Assembly: GCF_024267655.1 (NCBI RefSeq)
Contig: NZ_CP100595.1
Span: forward strand, 2,604,001 to 2,668,000
Source of the DNA: Arcobacter roscoffensis
GTDB lineage: Bacteria; Campylobacterota; Campylobacteria; Campylobacterales; Arcobacteraceae
Length of the DNA: 64,000 bases
Direction of reading: 5' to 3'
The translations under genes and the position numbers were made by a program. Within the stretch, counting starts at the first letter, position 1; every line of letters starts with the position of its first letter. The notes beneath the pieces were generated by a model. It saw nothing but the letters and a program-made list of their open reading frames with translations, was not told where the DNA came from and ran no database searches. Of this stretch, positions 11,389 through 21,252 are shown piece after piece.

Positions 11389-11401
11389 TCCTATATTTTG
11401 A

Positions 11402-11407
11402 TATAAT
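11402..11407 (+). promoter_or_regulatory. gpmI promoter -10 box
   Basis: A perfect TATAAT in the context TTTTGATATAATCC, about 44 nt before the gpmI ATG. The same TTTGATATAAT string occurs at the moaD promoter on the other strand. Confidence 0.55.
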
Positions 11408-11450
11408 CCATGCGATTATATTATATTATAGTTTTTAAAAGGTTTAAACA

Positions 11451-12926
11451 ATGGCAAATAAGACAATTCTAGTAATTACTGATGGTATTGGTCACAATGA
11501 TTCTAATGACTTCAATGCTTTCTCAAATGCACATACTCCTACTTACGATTATTTATTTGAAAATACACCATTTTCGTATATTCATACATATGGTAAACAC
11601 GTAGGATTACCTGATGGACAAATGGGAAATTCAGAAGTTGGACATATGACAATTGGAAGTGGTAGAACTTTATATCAAGATTTAGTAAAAATCAATATTG
11701 CATTAGAAGAGAATACTTTAAAAGATAATAGTGTATTAAAAGATACATTAGATAAATCAAATGATATACATTTAGTAGGACTTTTAAGTGATGGCGGAGT
11801 TCACTCTCATATTGAACATATTATAGGCATGGCAAAAATTGCAAAGTCTAATAATAAAAAAGTATTTATTCATATAATCACTGATGGTAGAGACGTTGCA
11901 CCTGATTGTGCTAATAAATATGTACAAGAAATAATAGATATTTGTGATGAAGATATCAATATAGCAACAATTTCTGGAAGATATTACTCTATGGATAGAG
12001 ACCAAAGATGGGATAGAGTTCAAAAAGGTCATGATGCAATTGCTCTTGGTTTACCAAAAACAAATAAGTCTCCTACTGATTATGTAAATGATTCATACAA
12101 AGAAGATATATATGATGAGTTTTTAATTCCATGTGCTTTTGAAGGATATAATGGTTTGAAAGAAAATGATGGAATTATTTTCTGTAATTTTAGAAGTGAT
12201 AGAATGAGAGAATTATCATCTGCACTTGGTGATGAAAATTTTTCTGCCTTTCCAAGATTTGCGAATAAATTAAATCTTGCAACAATGACACAATATGATA
12301 AGAACCTGCCATTACCTGTACTATTTCCAAAAGAAGCACCGAAAAATACTTTAGCAGAAGTTATTTCAAATGCAGGATTAAAGCAACTTCACACAGCAGA
12401 AACAGAAAAATATGCGCATGTTACGTTTTTCTTTAATGGTGGAGTTGAAGAACCATTATTAAATGAAAGTAGAGTTTTAATACCTTCTCCAAGTGTTGCA
12501 ACTTATGATTTACAACCTGAAATGAGTGCTCCGCAAGTAGGAGAGGCTGTAATAAAGGCTATGGATGAGGATACAGACTTTATTGTTGTAAACTTTGCAA
12601 ATGGTGATATGGTTGGACATACAGGAGTTTTTGAAGCTGGTATAAAAGCTGTTGAAGCTGTAGATAAAGAATTAGGTCTTATTTTAGAAAAAGCAAAACA
12701 AAAAGATTATAATCTTGTATTAACATCAGATCATGGTAACTGTGAAATGATGAGAGATGAAGATGGAAATACTTTAACAAATCATACAGTAGGAGATGTT
12801 TTTTGTTTTGTTGTTGCAAAAGAAGTAAAAAAAGTAAAAAATGGTAGTTTAAATAATATAGCACCAACCGTTTTAAAACTTATGAATTTAGAAATTCCTG
12901 AAGAAATGGATGAGGCATTAGTTTAA
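11451..12926 (+). CDS. gpmI: 2,3-bisphosphoglycerate-independent phosphoglycerate mutase
   Basis: It interconverts 3- and 2-phosphoglycerate using two metal ions (usually Mn) and a phosphoserine intermediate. At 491 residues its length is typical. The catalytic serine lies in GQMGNSEVGHMTIGSGR (about residues 57-73); metal ligands appear in ITDGIG at the N terminus, and in GHTGVFEAG and TSDHGNCEMM near the C terminus. A good AAAGG ribosome site is present. It is followed after 6 nt by an ABC ATPase gene and then PBP1A, all one way, suggesting one transcript. Confidence 0.97.
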   Translation: MANKTILVITDGIGHNDSNDFNAFSNAHTPTYDYLFENTPFSYIHTYGKHVGLPDGQMGNSEVGHMTIGSGRTLYQDLVKINIALEENTLKDNSVLKDTLDKSNDIHLVGLLSDGGVHSHIEHIIGMAKIAKSNNKKVFIHIITDGRDVAPDCANKYVQEIIDICDEDINIATISGRYYSMDRDQRWDRVQKGHDAIALGLPKTNKSPTDYVNDSYKEDIYDEFLIPCAFEGYNGLKENDGIIFCNFRSDRMRELSSALGDENFSAFPRFANKLNLATMTQYDKNLPLPVLFPKEAPKNTLAEVISNAGLKQLHTAETEKYAHVTFFFNGGVEEPLLNESRVLIPSPSVATYDLQPEMSAPQVGEAVIKAMDEDTDFIVVNFANGDMVGHTGVFEAGIKAVEAVDKELGLILEKAKQKDYNLVLTSDHGNCEMMRDEDGNTLTNHTVGDVFCFVVAKEVKKVKNGSLNNIAPTVLKLMNLEIPEEMDEALV

Positions 12927-12932
12927 TTTACT

Positions 12933-13628
12933 ATGTACAAGCTTGATATTAAAAAACTAAAAATTTCTAATAATGATAATATCTTAGTAGATATATCTTT
13001 TAATATTAATAGCTCGACTGCCTTAATTGGAGAGAGTGGAAGTGGAAAGTCTTTAACTTTAAAAAGCTTACTAAATCTACTTCCAGACTCTTTAAACTTA
13101 AAAAAAGATATAAATAGCAATTTTACTTTAAATAGCGAAACTATAGGATTAATTCCACAAAACCCATTTACTTCTCTATCGCCTATGACAAAAATCTCTA
13201 AGCAATTTTTTTGCTCAAAAAAGAAACAACAAGACCTTTTAAAGTTGGTTGATTTAAATGATGAAGTTTTAAATAAATTTCCTAGTCAATTAAGTGGAGG
13301 TCAAATTCAAAGAGTTATAATTGCAATTGCCTTGAGTAAAGATATAAAACTATTACTACTTGATGAGCCAACTACAGCTTTAGATGTAAAAAATAAAGAA
13401 AATATAATAAAGTTAGTTGATCAGTTAGTAAAAAGATTAAATATACTTATACTTTTTGTTACTCATGATATAGAATCAATAAAAGACTTATGTGAAAATA
13501 TAGTCATAATAAATAAAGGAAGAATAGTTGAAAAAGGTTCAACAAAAGAAATTTTAAATAAGCCAAACAATGACTATACTAAAAAATTAATTGATTCAAA
13601 TTTTAAAAATAAGGATTTCAGGAAATAA
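12933..13628 (+). CDS. orphan ABC transporter ATP-binding protein, oligopeptide/nickel (DppD/NikD) type
   Basis: A 231-residue single ABC domain. Walker A is GESGSGKS (residues 33-40), the Q-loop is IPQNPFTSLSPMTKI, the signature is LSGGQIQRV, Walker B is LLLLDEP, and the H-loop is FVTHD. The Q-loop wording and the C-terminal NNDYTKKLI resemble the peptide/nickel ATPases, but these usually have about 320 residues; the C-terminal extension is missing. No permease or binding protein is adjacent: gpmI is 6 nt upstream and PBP1A 2 nt downstream. Its transporter partner must be elsewhere, or it serves a non-transport role. Substrate cannot be told. Confidence 0.85.
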   Translation: MYKLDIKKLKISNNDNILVDISFNINSSTALIGESGSGKSLTLKSLLNLLPDSLNLKKDINSNFTLNSETIGLIPQNPFTSLSPMTKISKQFFCSKKKQQDLLKLVDLNDEVLNKFPSQLSGGQIQRVIIAIALSKDIKLLLLDEPTTALDVKNKENIIKLVDQLVKRLNILILFVTHDIESIKDLCENIVIINKGRIVEKGSTKEILNKPNNDYTKKLIDSNFKNKDFRK

Positions 13629-13630
13629 AT

Positions 13631-15607
13631 ATGATTAAATATATATTTGCTTTCTTCGTAATAGTAGGATTAGCAACATTAGGTTGGCTATATACTTTAT
13701 ATGATGAAATAAAACACGATGTTGACAAAGTTATTAATTACAATCCAAAGCAAAGTACACAATTTTATGATAAAGATGGAAGATTAATAGCAAATATATT
13801 CAAAGGTGAAAACAGAGAATATGTAAACTATGATGATATACCTGCAAGAATTATTGAAGGATTGATTGCAATTGAAGATACTCAATTTTTTGAGCATCAT
13901 GGAGTAAACCTTGATGCCATATCAAGAGCAATGATTAAAAATATTAAAGCAGGTGGGTATGTTGAAGGAGCTAGTACTCTTACTCAACAACTTGTGAAAA
14001 TGTTAGTTTTATCAAGAGAAAAGAAGTTAATTAGAAAAATTAAAGAAGCCCTACTTTCAATTAGACTTGAAACAATGCTTACTAAAGAAGAAATTTTAGA
14101 AAGATACTTAAATAATGTATACTTTGGTCATGGATACTATGGTATTAAAACAGCTGCAAAAGGTTATTTCAAAAAAGATTTATATGAATTAACTTTAAAA
14201 GAAATGAGTATTTTAGTGGGACTTCCTAGAGCTCCTAGTTTTTATGATCCTACAAAAAATTTAAAGATTTCATTAGCAAGAGCAAATCAAGTTATTACAA
14301 GATTAAATACATTAGGTTGGATAAATAAAGAACAATATGAAAGATCAATAAAAGAAACACCAAAAGTTTATAGTCAAACTCTAACGAAAAATAAAGCTCC
14401 ATATATTATTGACTATGTCTTAAAACTTTTAAAAGATGATGTTCCTGATATTCAATATGGTGGTTATAATATAAAACTTACTATTGATTTAGATGCACAA
14501 GATATTGCAAAAGAAGCTTTAAATAAAGCATATGAAAAAGCGTTAGAAAGAGATGAAGCTTATAGAAAAAAAGAAAAAGATTTAGATAATGATTACTATA
14601 TAAAAAAGCTAAATGGTGCATTAGTTTCAATTGATAGTAGTACTGGAAAGATTTTAGCTTTAGTTGGTGGAATTGATTATAAAACATCTATGTTTAATAG
14701 AGCTGTGCAAGCAAGAAGGCAACCTGGTTCTGCTATTAAGCCTTTTCTTTATCAAACTGCTTTAAATGAAGGATTAAATCCGGCATCAAAATTAGTTGAT
14801 ATTTCAAGAACATATGATTATAAAGATGCAAACGGTAATGATAAAAAATGGCAACCAAAAAATTATGGAGGAAGATTTAAAGGCTTTATTAATTTAAGAG
14901 ATTCTCTTGTTCAATCAAGAAATCTATCAACAGTTAATCTTGTGACAGATACAGGTACTGGTGTAATGTATCAAGCATTAGAAGATTATGGTTTTAAAGG
15001 AATGCCAAATGACTTATCAATTACACTTGGTTCAATGTCTGTATCTCCTTTACAATTAAGTGAATATTTTAGTGCTTTTGCAAATCATGGAACTATCGTA
15101 AAACCTTATATTATTGAATCTATTACAAATAGAGATGGCGAAAAAGTTACTTTTGAACCTCAAACAAGAGAATTAAACTCACCTGAACAAACTTATCTTA
15201 TTACATCAATATTAAATGATGTAGTAAAAAAAGGGACAGGAAGAGGAGCACAAGTTGATGGAATTGAGCTTGCAGGTAAAACAGGAACAACAAATGACAA
15301 TGTTGATGCGTGGTTCTGTGGATATTCACCATCAATTCAAACTATAGTATGGTTTGGGAAAGATGACAATACTCCAATGAGAAGAAGTGAAACAGGAGGA
15401 AAAACTCCAACGCCAGCTTTTGCACATTTTTATAAAGAATATTTAAAAATACATCCTGAAATTCCAAGAAGATTTGAGAAACCTGCAAATGTTTATCAAT
15501 CAAAAATCAATGGTAAATTAGAATACTATACAGACAAATCTCCATTACCGGAAATAGAAGTAAATATTATTCCTGAAGATCCCCAACAAGAAGTAATAGA
15601 GTTTTAA
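13631..15607 (+). CDS. mrcA: penicillin-binding protein 1A (class A PBP, bifunctional)
   Basis: It polymerises and cross-links peptidoglycan outside the inner membrane. It has 658 residues: one N-terminal membrane anchor (residues 3-22), a glycosyltransferase domain with catalytic Glu82 in IEDTQFFEHHGV and EGASTLTQQLVKM, then a transpeptidase domain with SxxK at Ser367-Lys370 (PGSAIKP), SRNLSTVN (SxN) and KTGT at 550. All catalytic motifs are intact. It lies 2 nt after the ABC ATPase gene and ends at a strong bidirectional terminator. Confidence 0.96.
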   Translation: MIKYIFAFFVIVGLATLGWLYTLYDEIKHDVDKVINYNPKQSTQFYDKDGRLIANIFKGENREYVNYDDIPARIIEGLIAIEDTQFFEHHGVNLDAISRAMIKNIKAGGYVEGASTLTQQLVKMLVLSREKKLIRKIKEALLSIRLETMLTKEEILERYLNNVYFGHGYYGIKTAAKGYFKKDLYELTLKEMSILVGLPRAPSFYDPTKNLKISLARANQVITRLNTLGWINKEQYERSIKETPKVYSQTLTKNKAPYIIDYVLKLLKDDVPDIQYGGYNIKLTIDLDAQDIAKEALNKAYEKALERDEAYRKKEKDLDNDYYIKKLNGALVSIDSSTGKILALVGGIDYKTSMFNRAVQARRQPGSAIKPFLYQTALNEGLNPASKLVDISRTYDYKDANGNDKKWQPKNYGGRFKGFINLRDSLVQSRNLSTVNLVTDTGTGVMYQALEDYGFKGMPNDLSITLGSMSVSPLQLSEYFSAFANHGTIVKPYIIESITNRDGEKVTFEPQTRELNSPEQTYLITSILNDVVKKGTGRGAQVDGIELAGKTGTTNDNVDAWFCGYSPSIQTIVWFGKDDNTPMRRSETGGKTPTPAFAHFYKEYLKIHPEIPRRFEKPANVYQSKINGKLEYYTDKSPLPEIEVNIIPEDPQQEVIEF

Positions 15608-15655
15608 AACTTTATTACTTAATTTTCAATTAGTAACTTCTAATATATTTAACAT

Positions 15656-15690
15656 AAAAAAAGGCAAGTTCAAATGAACTTGCCTTTTTT
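15656..15690. terminator. bidirectional terminator between mrcA and glnA
   Basis: A perfect 10-bp stem GGCAAGTTCA / TGAACTTGCC (15663-15672 with 15675-15684, 2-nt turn) is flanked by seven A on one side and six T on the other. It is an intrinsic terminator in both directions for the convergent mrcA and glnA genes. Confidence 0.92.
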
Positions 15691-15708
15691 ATTATACTGA
15701 AGTTATAA

Positions 15709-17136
15709 TTAACAAGAGTAAGTTGATTTAAATTCAAATGCAGTTGGTCTAGACTCGTCTGGCCAAACTTGTGTTTCAAATTTATAGTGTTGGTATGTAT
15801 CTACCATTTCTTGAGTAAATACAGGTTTTAAGAAATCATTATCTCTAATTAATGCTTCTAAAGAACCTCTTAAAGTATGAGGCATTTGAGGTATTTCTCT
15901 TTCTCTAATTTCATCTAATGGCATTTCAAATAAATCTTCATCCATTGGACCAATAGGCTCAACTTTGTTTGCTATTCCATCAAGACCAGCCATTAACATA
16001 GCAGCAAATGCTAAATAAGGACAAGCTGTAGAATCTGGGAATCTCATTTCAATTCTAGTTGCTTTTTCACCAGCTCCATAAGGAACTCTACAAGAAGCAG
16101 ATCTGTTTTGAGATGAGTAAGTTAAGATTGAAGGAGCTTCAAATCCTGGAATTAATCTTTTGTAAGAGTTTGTTGATGGGTTAGTAAACGCAGCAACTGC
16201 ACGAGCGTGTTTAAAGATTCCACCTACATAATGTCTCGCCATTTCAGAAAGGTTACCATATTCACCTTCTGTATAGAATAAGTTTTTACCATCTTTCCAA
16301 ATTGATTGATGTACGTGCATACCATTTCCATTATCACCAAATAATGGCTTAGGCATAAATGTACAAGATTTACCATTTAAATGTGCAACCATTTTACAAA
16401 CGTATTTATATTTTTGTACATTATCAGCAGCTTCAATTAAATCTCCAAATACGATACCAATTTCACCTTGAGCTTGTGCAACTTCGTGGTGTCCTAAAAC
16501 AACCTCTAATCCTACTTGCTCTAATACTAGCATCATTTCAGCTCTTAAATCAACCATTGAATCTGTTGGTTGAACTGGGAAATAACCACCTTTAGTTCCT
16601 GGTCTATGACCCATGTTTCCTAATTCATAATCAGTTGAAGACGCCCATTCACCCTCTTCTGAATCAACTTTAAAGTATGACTCATTAATATTATCAACAA
16701 TTTTTACATCATCAAAGATAAAGAATTCATTTTCAGGTCCAAAGTATGCAACATCACCAACACCAGACTCACTTAAATGAGTTAATGCTTTTTTAGCAAT
16801 AGATCTTGGACATTTTTCATACATATCACCCTTATAAATGTCATAAACATCACAAATTACAATGATTGTAGAATCAGCTGTAAATGGATCTAAGAAAGCA
16901 GTTTCAACATCTGGCTTTAAAATCATATCCGATTTATTAATTGGTTGCCATGCATCAACAGATGAACCATCAAAAGGCATACCTAATTCTAATTGGTCTT
17001 CAGTAACAGCACTCATCATATATGAAATGTGATGCCACATTCCCTTCATATCTGAAAATCTAAAATCTACAAATTTTACTTCATTTTCTTCACAATATTT
17101 AAAAAACTCTTCAGTATTGTTTACAAACTTACCCAT
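15709..17136 (-). CDS. glnA: glutamine synthetase, type I
   Basis: It makes glutamine from glutamate, ammonia and ATP. It has 475 residues, with the metal and ATP segments [41 protein letters not shown], and the substrate loop [17 protein letters not shown]. The segment that in E. coli carries the adenylylated Tyr397 (NLYDLP) reads DLFEMP here, with Phe at about residue 403, so control by GlnE-type adenylylation is not possible at that site. The gene is solitary, ends at the shared terminator, and glnA is a locus used for Arcobacter strain typing. Confidence 0.98.
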   Translation of the reverse strand: MGKFVNNTEEFFKYCEENEVKFVDFRFSDMKGMWHHISYMMSAVTEDQLELGMPFDGSSVDAWQPINKSDMILKPDVETAFLDPFTADSTIIVICDVYDIYKGDMYEKCPRSIAKKALTHLSESGVGDVAYFGPENEFFIFDDVKIVDNINESYFKVDSEEGEWASSTDYELGNMGHRPGTKGGYFPVQPTDSMVDLRAEMMLVLEQVGLEVVLGHHEVAQAQGEIGIVFGDLIEAADNVQKYKYVCKMVAHLNGKSCTFMPKPLFGDNGNGMHVHQSIWKDGKNLFYTEGEYGNLSEMARHYVGGIFKHARAVAAFTNPSTNSYKRLIPGFEAPSILTYSSQNRSASCRVPYGAGEKATRIEMRFPDSTACPYLAFAAMLMAGLDGIANKVEPIGPMDEDLFEMPLDEIREREIPQMPHTLRGSLEALIRDNDFLKPVFTQEMVDTYQHYKFETQVWPDESRPTAFEFKSTYSC

Positions 17137-17168
17137 AGTTTTAACTCCTTGAAATAATTAATGTAAAT

Positions 17169-17174
17169 ATTGTA
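17169..17174 (-). promoter_or_regulatory. glnA promoter -10 box
   Basis: TACAAT in the context TTTTTGATACAATATTT, about 33 nt before the glnA ATG. A long T/A-rich tract lies upstream (to 17258), as usual for promoters of this phylum. No -35 box or clear operator is seen. Confidence 0.45.
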
Positions 17175-17258
17175 TCAAAAATAAAAAAAACTAAGATAAA
17201 AATACTGTATAAAAAATATACAATAGTATAAAATATTATACTTTTTTACAAATATACT

Positions 17259-18068
17259 TTAAAATGCTACTTCAATTTTATCTCTGTTACTGAAGTACAT
17301 ACACTTTGAATAACCAATTTTCTTAGCAAGACTAGTTACATCATCATATGCAAAACCAATTTGATCAACATTATGTGCATCAGATGAGAAAGTAATAGGT
17401 ATATCTAACTCAAAGGCCAACTCTAGTAATTCCTTTGAAGGGTAAGGTTGTTCAATTGGTTTTCTCAGACCTGCACTATTTATTTCAATAACCATATTTG
17501 ATTGTTTAATTTGCTTCATTGCATCATAAGCTATTGATTTAATATCTTTATTAGGTAAAAACTTAAATACTTTTATTAAATCTAAATGTCCTACTATGTC
17601 AAACTTTCCACATTTAGCAAGTAACCTCACTGCTTCAAAATAATCAATCCAAATATCATCAATATTTTTCTTTTTATATTTTCCAATAAACTCTGGATTA
17701 TCAAAGCCCCAAGGTTCATTACCATCTGTATCTTTTTTTGATTCTAAAAAATGAATAGAACCTATTAAGTAATCAACTTTTGCATTTAGAACTTCATCAA
17801 GCATCGGGATATTTTGCATGAAATCTACTTCATATCCTAATAGAATATTTATATCTTTTTCATACTTTTTTTTAAAATGAAGAATAGTACTTTCATAGAA
17901 TTCTTTATAGTCAATTGCCATTCTATATTTAGGATCAAAATCCATTGGTGCATGATCAGTAAAACCATATACATCAATTTCTAGTTCAATTGCTTTTTTT
18001 ATATACTCTTCTACAGTTCCATTTGCATGATTACAAAGAATAGTATGATTATGTAAATCAACTCTCAT
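17259..18068 (-). CDS. PHP-family histidinol-phosphatase
   Basis: Likely catalyses histidinol phosphate dephosphorylation in histidine synthesis. It has 269 residues of the PHP metal-dependent phosphoesterase fold: motif 1 DLHNHT (residues 4-9), GFTDHAP (35-41), GYEVDF with acidic ligand, GSIHFLE, DIVGHLDLIK and the late FSSDAH. Size and motifs match the HisJ/HisK class. No other his gene is next to it. The stop codon of moaE overlaps its ATG by one base, so it is probably translated from the moa transcript. A different sugar-phosphate or polymerase-associated PHP activity cannot be excluded. Confidence 0.8.
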   Translation of the reverse strand: MRVDLHNHTILCNHANGTVEEYIKKAIELEIDVYGFTDHAPMDFDPKYRMAIDYKEFYESTILHFKKKYEKDINILLGYEVDFMQNIPMLDEVLNAKVDYLIGSIHFLESKKDTDGNEPWGFDNPEFIGKYKKKNIDDIWIDYFEAVRLLAKCGKFDIVGHLDLIKVFKFLPNKDIKSIAYDAMKQIKQSNMVIEINSAGLRKPIEQPYPSKELLELAFELDIPITFSSDAHNVDQIGFAYDDVTSLAKKIGYSKCMYFSNRDKIEVAF

Positions 18069-18514
18069 TAGCTTAATATTCCTGCACCATTAATAGCTGT
18101 ACTTCTATCTTTTGCATATACTCTTTGACCATTTAAAATATCATATTTCCAAATTGGGGCTTGTGCTTTAAAATCTTCAACAAATTCATCAATCATCTCT
18201 AAGGCAACTCTTCTTTTTGGAGAACAAACAGCTGCAATATATGAACTTTCGTGATTTAATACATCACCTTTTGAGTGTGCCATTAATACAACTGCGTTTT
18301 TTTCATTTGCTTTTTTTTGCCATGCTTCAAACCATGACTTTAAAATTGGTTCATAAATATCAAAAGACAAACCATCTATACTATTTTCATCTCTTACAAC
18401 ACCTACAAAGGTAATAATAGCTCCATAATTTGATTCTTTAAACTCATTAAACCATTTAGCATTAATGTCATTTACATTTAATGCCCCTTCACATAAAATA
18501 AGTTTGTCATCCAT
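18068..18514 (-). CDS. moaE: molybdopterin synthase catalytic subunit
   Basis: MoaE with MoaD converts precursor Z (cPMP) to molybdopterin in the cytoplasm. It has 148 residues, with GAIITFVGVVRDENS near residue 30-45, the conserved MAHSKGDVLNHESSYIAAVC-type middle and the active-site lysines in KAQAPIWKYDI. It begins 3 nt after moaD. Molybdopterin would serve enzymes such as nitrate reductase or formate dehydrogenase, none of which is in this window. Confidence 0.95.
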   Translation of the reverse strand: MDDKLILCEGALNVNDINAKWFNEFKESNYGAIITFVGVVRDENSIDGLSFDIYEPILKSWFEAWQKKANEKNAVVLMAHSKGDVLNHESSYIAAVCSPKRRVALEMIDEFVEDFKAQAPIWKYDILNGQRVYAKDRSTAINGAGILS

Positions 18515-18517
18515 TTT

Positions 18518-18739
18518 TCATCCTCCACAAACAGGAGGTAATAAAGAGATCTTATCTCCATCATTTAAACTTACATCTTTACTTGACACTAATGTATCAT
18601 TAATCGCAACTGCGCATGTTTCTAACCAAGTAGATACTTGCTCATCATTTTTTAATATATCACTTAATTGCGAAAGATTATTTATATCAAGTTCTAGTGA
18701 GTCTTTATTAATAGGTCCTAAAAATTCTACCTTTACCAC
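18518..18739 (-). CDS. moaD: molybdopterin synthase sulfur carrier subunit
   Basis: A 73-residue ubiquitin-fold protein ending in the required Gly-Gly (LLPPVCGG), which is thiocarboxylated to donate sulfur. Start MVKVEFLGPI is typical of MoaD, and KISLLPPV is the conserved end. It heads the moaD-moaE-phosphatase operon; an AAAGGGG ribosome site precedes the ATG. Confidence 0.93.
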   Translation of the reverse strand: MVKVEFLGPINKDSLELDINNLSQLSDILKNDEQVSTWLETCAVAINDTLVSSKDVSLNDGDKISLLPPVCGG

Positions 18740-18767
18740 TTTAACCCCTTTTTACATATTTTTGAGT

Positions 18768-18773
18768 ATTATA
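18768..18773 (-). promoter_or_regulatory. moaD promoter -10 box
   Basis: A perfect TATAAT in the context TTTGATATAATACTC on the minus strand, 28 nt before the moaD ATG. It lies in the 70-bp gap shared with divergent mqnA. Confidence 0.5.
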
Positions 18774-18809
18774 TCAAATTAAATTTAATAATAGGATGAC
18801 TAAAATCAA

Positions 18810-19469
18810 ATGATATTTGCAAAAATTGATTTCATAAATCTATTACCTTTTAATATTTATATAAAAAAAAATATTAAATCTAATCAAATTAAATCTATAA
18901 TAAATTATAAAAAATCATATCCTTCTGCTATAAATAAAAAATTTAAAAAAAGAAAAGTTGACGCTGCTTTTATTTCTTCAATTGCTTCTAGAAATGAAAA
19001 AAGATTTAACCTTGGAATTGTGGCAAAAGATGAAGTACTATCAGTTTTATTAGTTCCAGGAGAGTATGAAAAAGATTATCAAAGTGATACATCAAATGCA
19101 CTTGCAAAAGTTTTAGAACTTAAGGGGAAAGTAATTATTGGAGATAAAGCTTTAAAATATTATCACAATAATGAAAGTAAAGACTTTATTGATTTAGCAA
19201 AAACATGGAAAGATAAATATAATTTACCCTTTGTTTTTGCAGTTTTATGCTTTAACTCAAATAAAAAACTACTTACAAAAATTACAAAAAACTTTGACAA
19301 AAGAAAAATAAAAATACCTCAATATATTTTAAAAGAGTATGCAAAAAGAAGTGGTATCTCAACAAGTAATATTTTAGATTATTTAGATAAAATAGATTAT
19401 GAATTAAATATAAAAGAAAAAAGAGCACTAAAACTCTTTTTAAAATTAACAAAACAAAAAGGTTTATAA
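18810..19469 (+). CDS. mqnA: chorismate dehydratase (menaquinone futalosine pathway)
   Basis: MqnA dehydrates chorismate to 3-enolpyruvylbenzoate, the first step of the futalosine route used by Campylobacterota. It has 219 residues; the start IFAKIDFINLLPFNIYIKKN matches the conserved N terminus of MqnA in this phylum, followed by DAAFISSIASRN and the mid-protein GDKALKYY. It is a little shorter than the 230-280 residues of other MqnA proteins. An AGGATG ribosome site precedes the ATG. uppP begins directly after its stop. Membership of the MqnA/MqnD family is fairly sure; the precise reaction is inferred. Confidence 0.82.
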   Translation: MIFAKIDFINLLPFNIYIKKNIKSNQIKSIINYKKSYPSAINKKFKKRKVDAAFISSIASRNEKRFNLGIVAKDEVLSVLLVPGEYEKDYQSDTSNALAKVLELKGKVIIGDKALKYYHNNESKDFIDLAKTWKDKYNLPFVFAVLCFNSNKKLLTKITKNFDKRKIKIPQYILKEYAKRSGISTSNILDYLDKIDYELNIKEKRALKLFLKLTKQKGL

Positions 19470-20240
19470 ATGGATGTATTAGATACTGTCATACTAGGTA
19501 TCATTGAAGGATTAACGGAATTCTTGCCAATCTCATCAACAGGTCACTTGATTGTAGCAAGTGAATTTTTAGGCTTAGAGCAGTCAAACGTAAATAAAGC
19601 TTTTGAAGTTATTATACAATTTGCAGCAATTTTAGCCGTAATTTTAAATTACCCATCAAAGTTTACATTTTCACATATTAGTTTATGGACAAAAGTCTTT
19701 ATATCATTTTTACCAATAGCAACAATTGGGTTTATATTTGCAGATCAAGTAAAAGCAATGTTTTCAATTGAAATAGTAGCTTGGATGTTTATAATAGGTG
19801 GTATTGTTTTCTTAATAGTAGAAAAATTCTACGATGAAAATGAAACACATACTCATGATGTAGAAGACGTAACTTATAAACAAGCTATGTGGATTGGTAT
19901 TGCACAAATATTTGCTTTAATACCAGGTACAAGTAGAGCAGGATCATCTATTATTGGTGCTATGTTAGTAAAATTAAATAGAAAAACAAGTGCTGAATTT
20001 TCATTTCTATTAGCCTTTCCTGTTATGTGTGCTACAACAGGTTATGACTTATTAAAACATCATGAAGAACTATTTGCAGCAGGCAATATACTAAATTTAG
20101 TTGTAGGCTTTGTAGTTTCATTTATAGTTGCATACCTAGCAATAAAGCTTTTTATTAAGTTTTTAGAAAACTTCACTTTTGTTGCTTTTGGTATTTATAG
20201 AATTGTATTTGGGTTAATTCTTTTAGCTATTTTTGTATAA
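19470..20240 (+). CDS. uppP: undecaprenyl-diphosphatase
   Basis: It dephosphorylates undecaprenyl diphosphate to recycle the lipid carrier for cell wall synthesis. It has 256 residues and about eight membrane helices, with the two conserved motifs [20 protein letters not shown] (residues 10-29) and [10 protein letters not shown]. It follows mqnA with no gap and its 3' end overlaps that of convergent murG by 14 nt, with no terminator between them. Confidence 0.96.
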   Translation: MDVLDTVILGIIEGLTEFLPISSTGHLIVASEFLGLEQSNVNKAFEVIIQFAAILAVILNYPSKFTFSHISLWTKVFISFLPIATIGFIFADQVKAMFSIEIVAWMFIIGGIVFLIVEKFYDENETHTHDVEDVTYKQAMWIGIAQIFALIPGTSRAGSSIIGAMLVKLNRKTSAEFSFLLAFPVMCATTGYDLLKHHEELFAAGNILNLVVGFVVSFIVAYLAIKLFIKFLENFTFVAFGIYRIVFGLILLAIFV

Positions 20241-21252
20241 TATCTTTAACAATATTTTCCACAGCATTAGGCTTAATTGAATATTTAAGTCTTTTGCTTA
20301 TCTCTTTTATATCTATGTCATTTAGAACTTTTAAAAACTCTTTTTCATTTAAATCATCTTCATTACAAATGTAAGCCATTTTTTTAGATTCTAAATCCTT
20401 TGCATTAAAATATTGATGATTTGCAGCTGCATATTTATAAGGTACAAAGTATGCAGGAAGATTATTAGCACACATTTCCCAAAGTGTTGAAGCCCCTGCT
20501 CTACTTATTACAAAATCTGCTTCATTCATTTTTGAAATTATATCTCTAGTAAAATCAAAAACATCTACATTCAAATCATTTTTTTCATAAAACTCTTTTA
20601 CTCTTTTGTAATCATTTTTACCAGTTTGATGAATTACTTTTATTCCTCTGTTAATTAATAAGGGTGTTAATTTTAAGGCGAAGTCATTTATTGCAATAGC
20701 ACCTTGAGAACCACCAAAAAATGCAATAGTTTTAACTTCATCTCTAATTCTTGCTTTATGAAAAAATTCATGAGATACTGGATAATCTTTTATTGGTGAG
20801 AAATCATGAAAAGAAGAATAAACAGTACTTGCAAATTTTGAAGTTATTTCATTTAATTTACCCATTTTAGAATTTTGTTCATGAATAAAAAGTTTGCAAA
20901 AAGGTTTAAAAATTGAAGCAAAAGTAGCAGATGCAGCTGAAAAACCACCTACAGATATAACTTTTGAAATATTATATTTATAATAAATTCCTAAACAATA
21001 AAATGTCTTTTTTAAGATATTAAATAAAGATAAAAATTTTCCTATACCTTTTTTATTTACAACACCTTTTGTATCTAAAAATACTTTCTTATCTATTCTA
21101 TTATCATTCTCAAACCAAAGTTTATCTTGTCCATTTGTTGAACCAATAAATATAATATTGAAACCTTTTTGATAAAGTTCTTCAATAAAAGCATCTGCTA
21201 CTTTTAGGTGACCTCCAGTACCACCTCCTGTAACCACTATATATTTACTCAT
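20227..21252 (-). CDS. murG: lipid II synthase MurG
   Basis: MurG adds GlcNAc to lipid I on the inner face of the membrane. It has 341 residues, with the N-terminal [16 protein letters not shown] loop, [40 protein letters not shown] and [10 protein letters not shown], all conserved MurG sites. The start overlaps the ftsW stop by 4 nt (ATGA), so the two are translationally linked, a common arrangement in division clusters. Confidence 0.96.
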   Translation of the reverse strand: MSKYIVVTGGGTGGHLKVADAFIEELYQKGFNIIFIGSTNGQDKLWFENDNRIDKKVFLDTKGVVNKKGIGKFLSLFNILKKTFYCLGIYYKYNISKVISVGGFSAASATFASIFKPFCKLFIHEQNSKMGKLNEITSKFASTVYSSFHDFSPIKDYPVSHEFFHKARIRDEVKTIAFFGGSQGAIAINDFALKLTPLLINRGIKVIHQTGKNDYKRVKEFYEKNDLNVDVFDFTRDIISKMNEADFVISRAGASTLWEMCANNLPAYFVPYKYAAANHQYFNAKDLESKKMAYICNEDDLNEKEFLKVLNDIDIKEISKRLKYSIKPNAVENIVKDIIQK

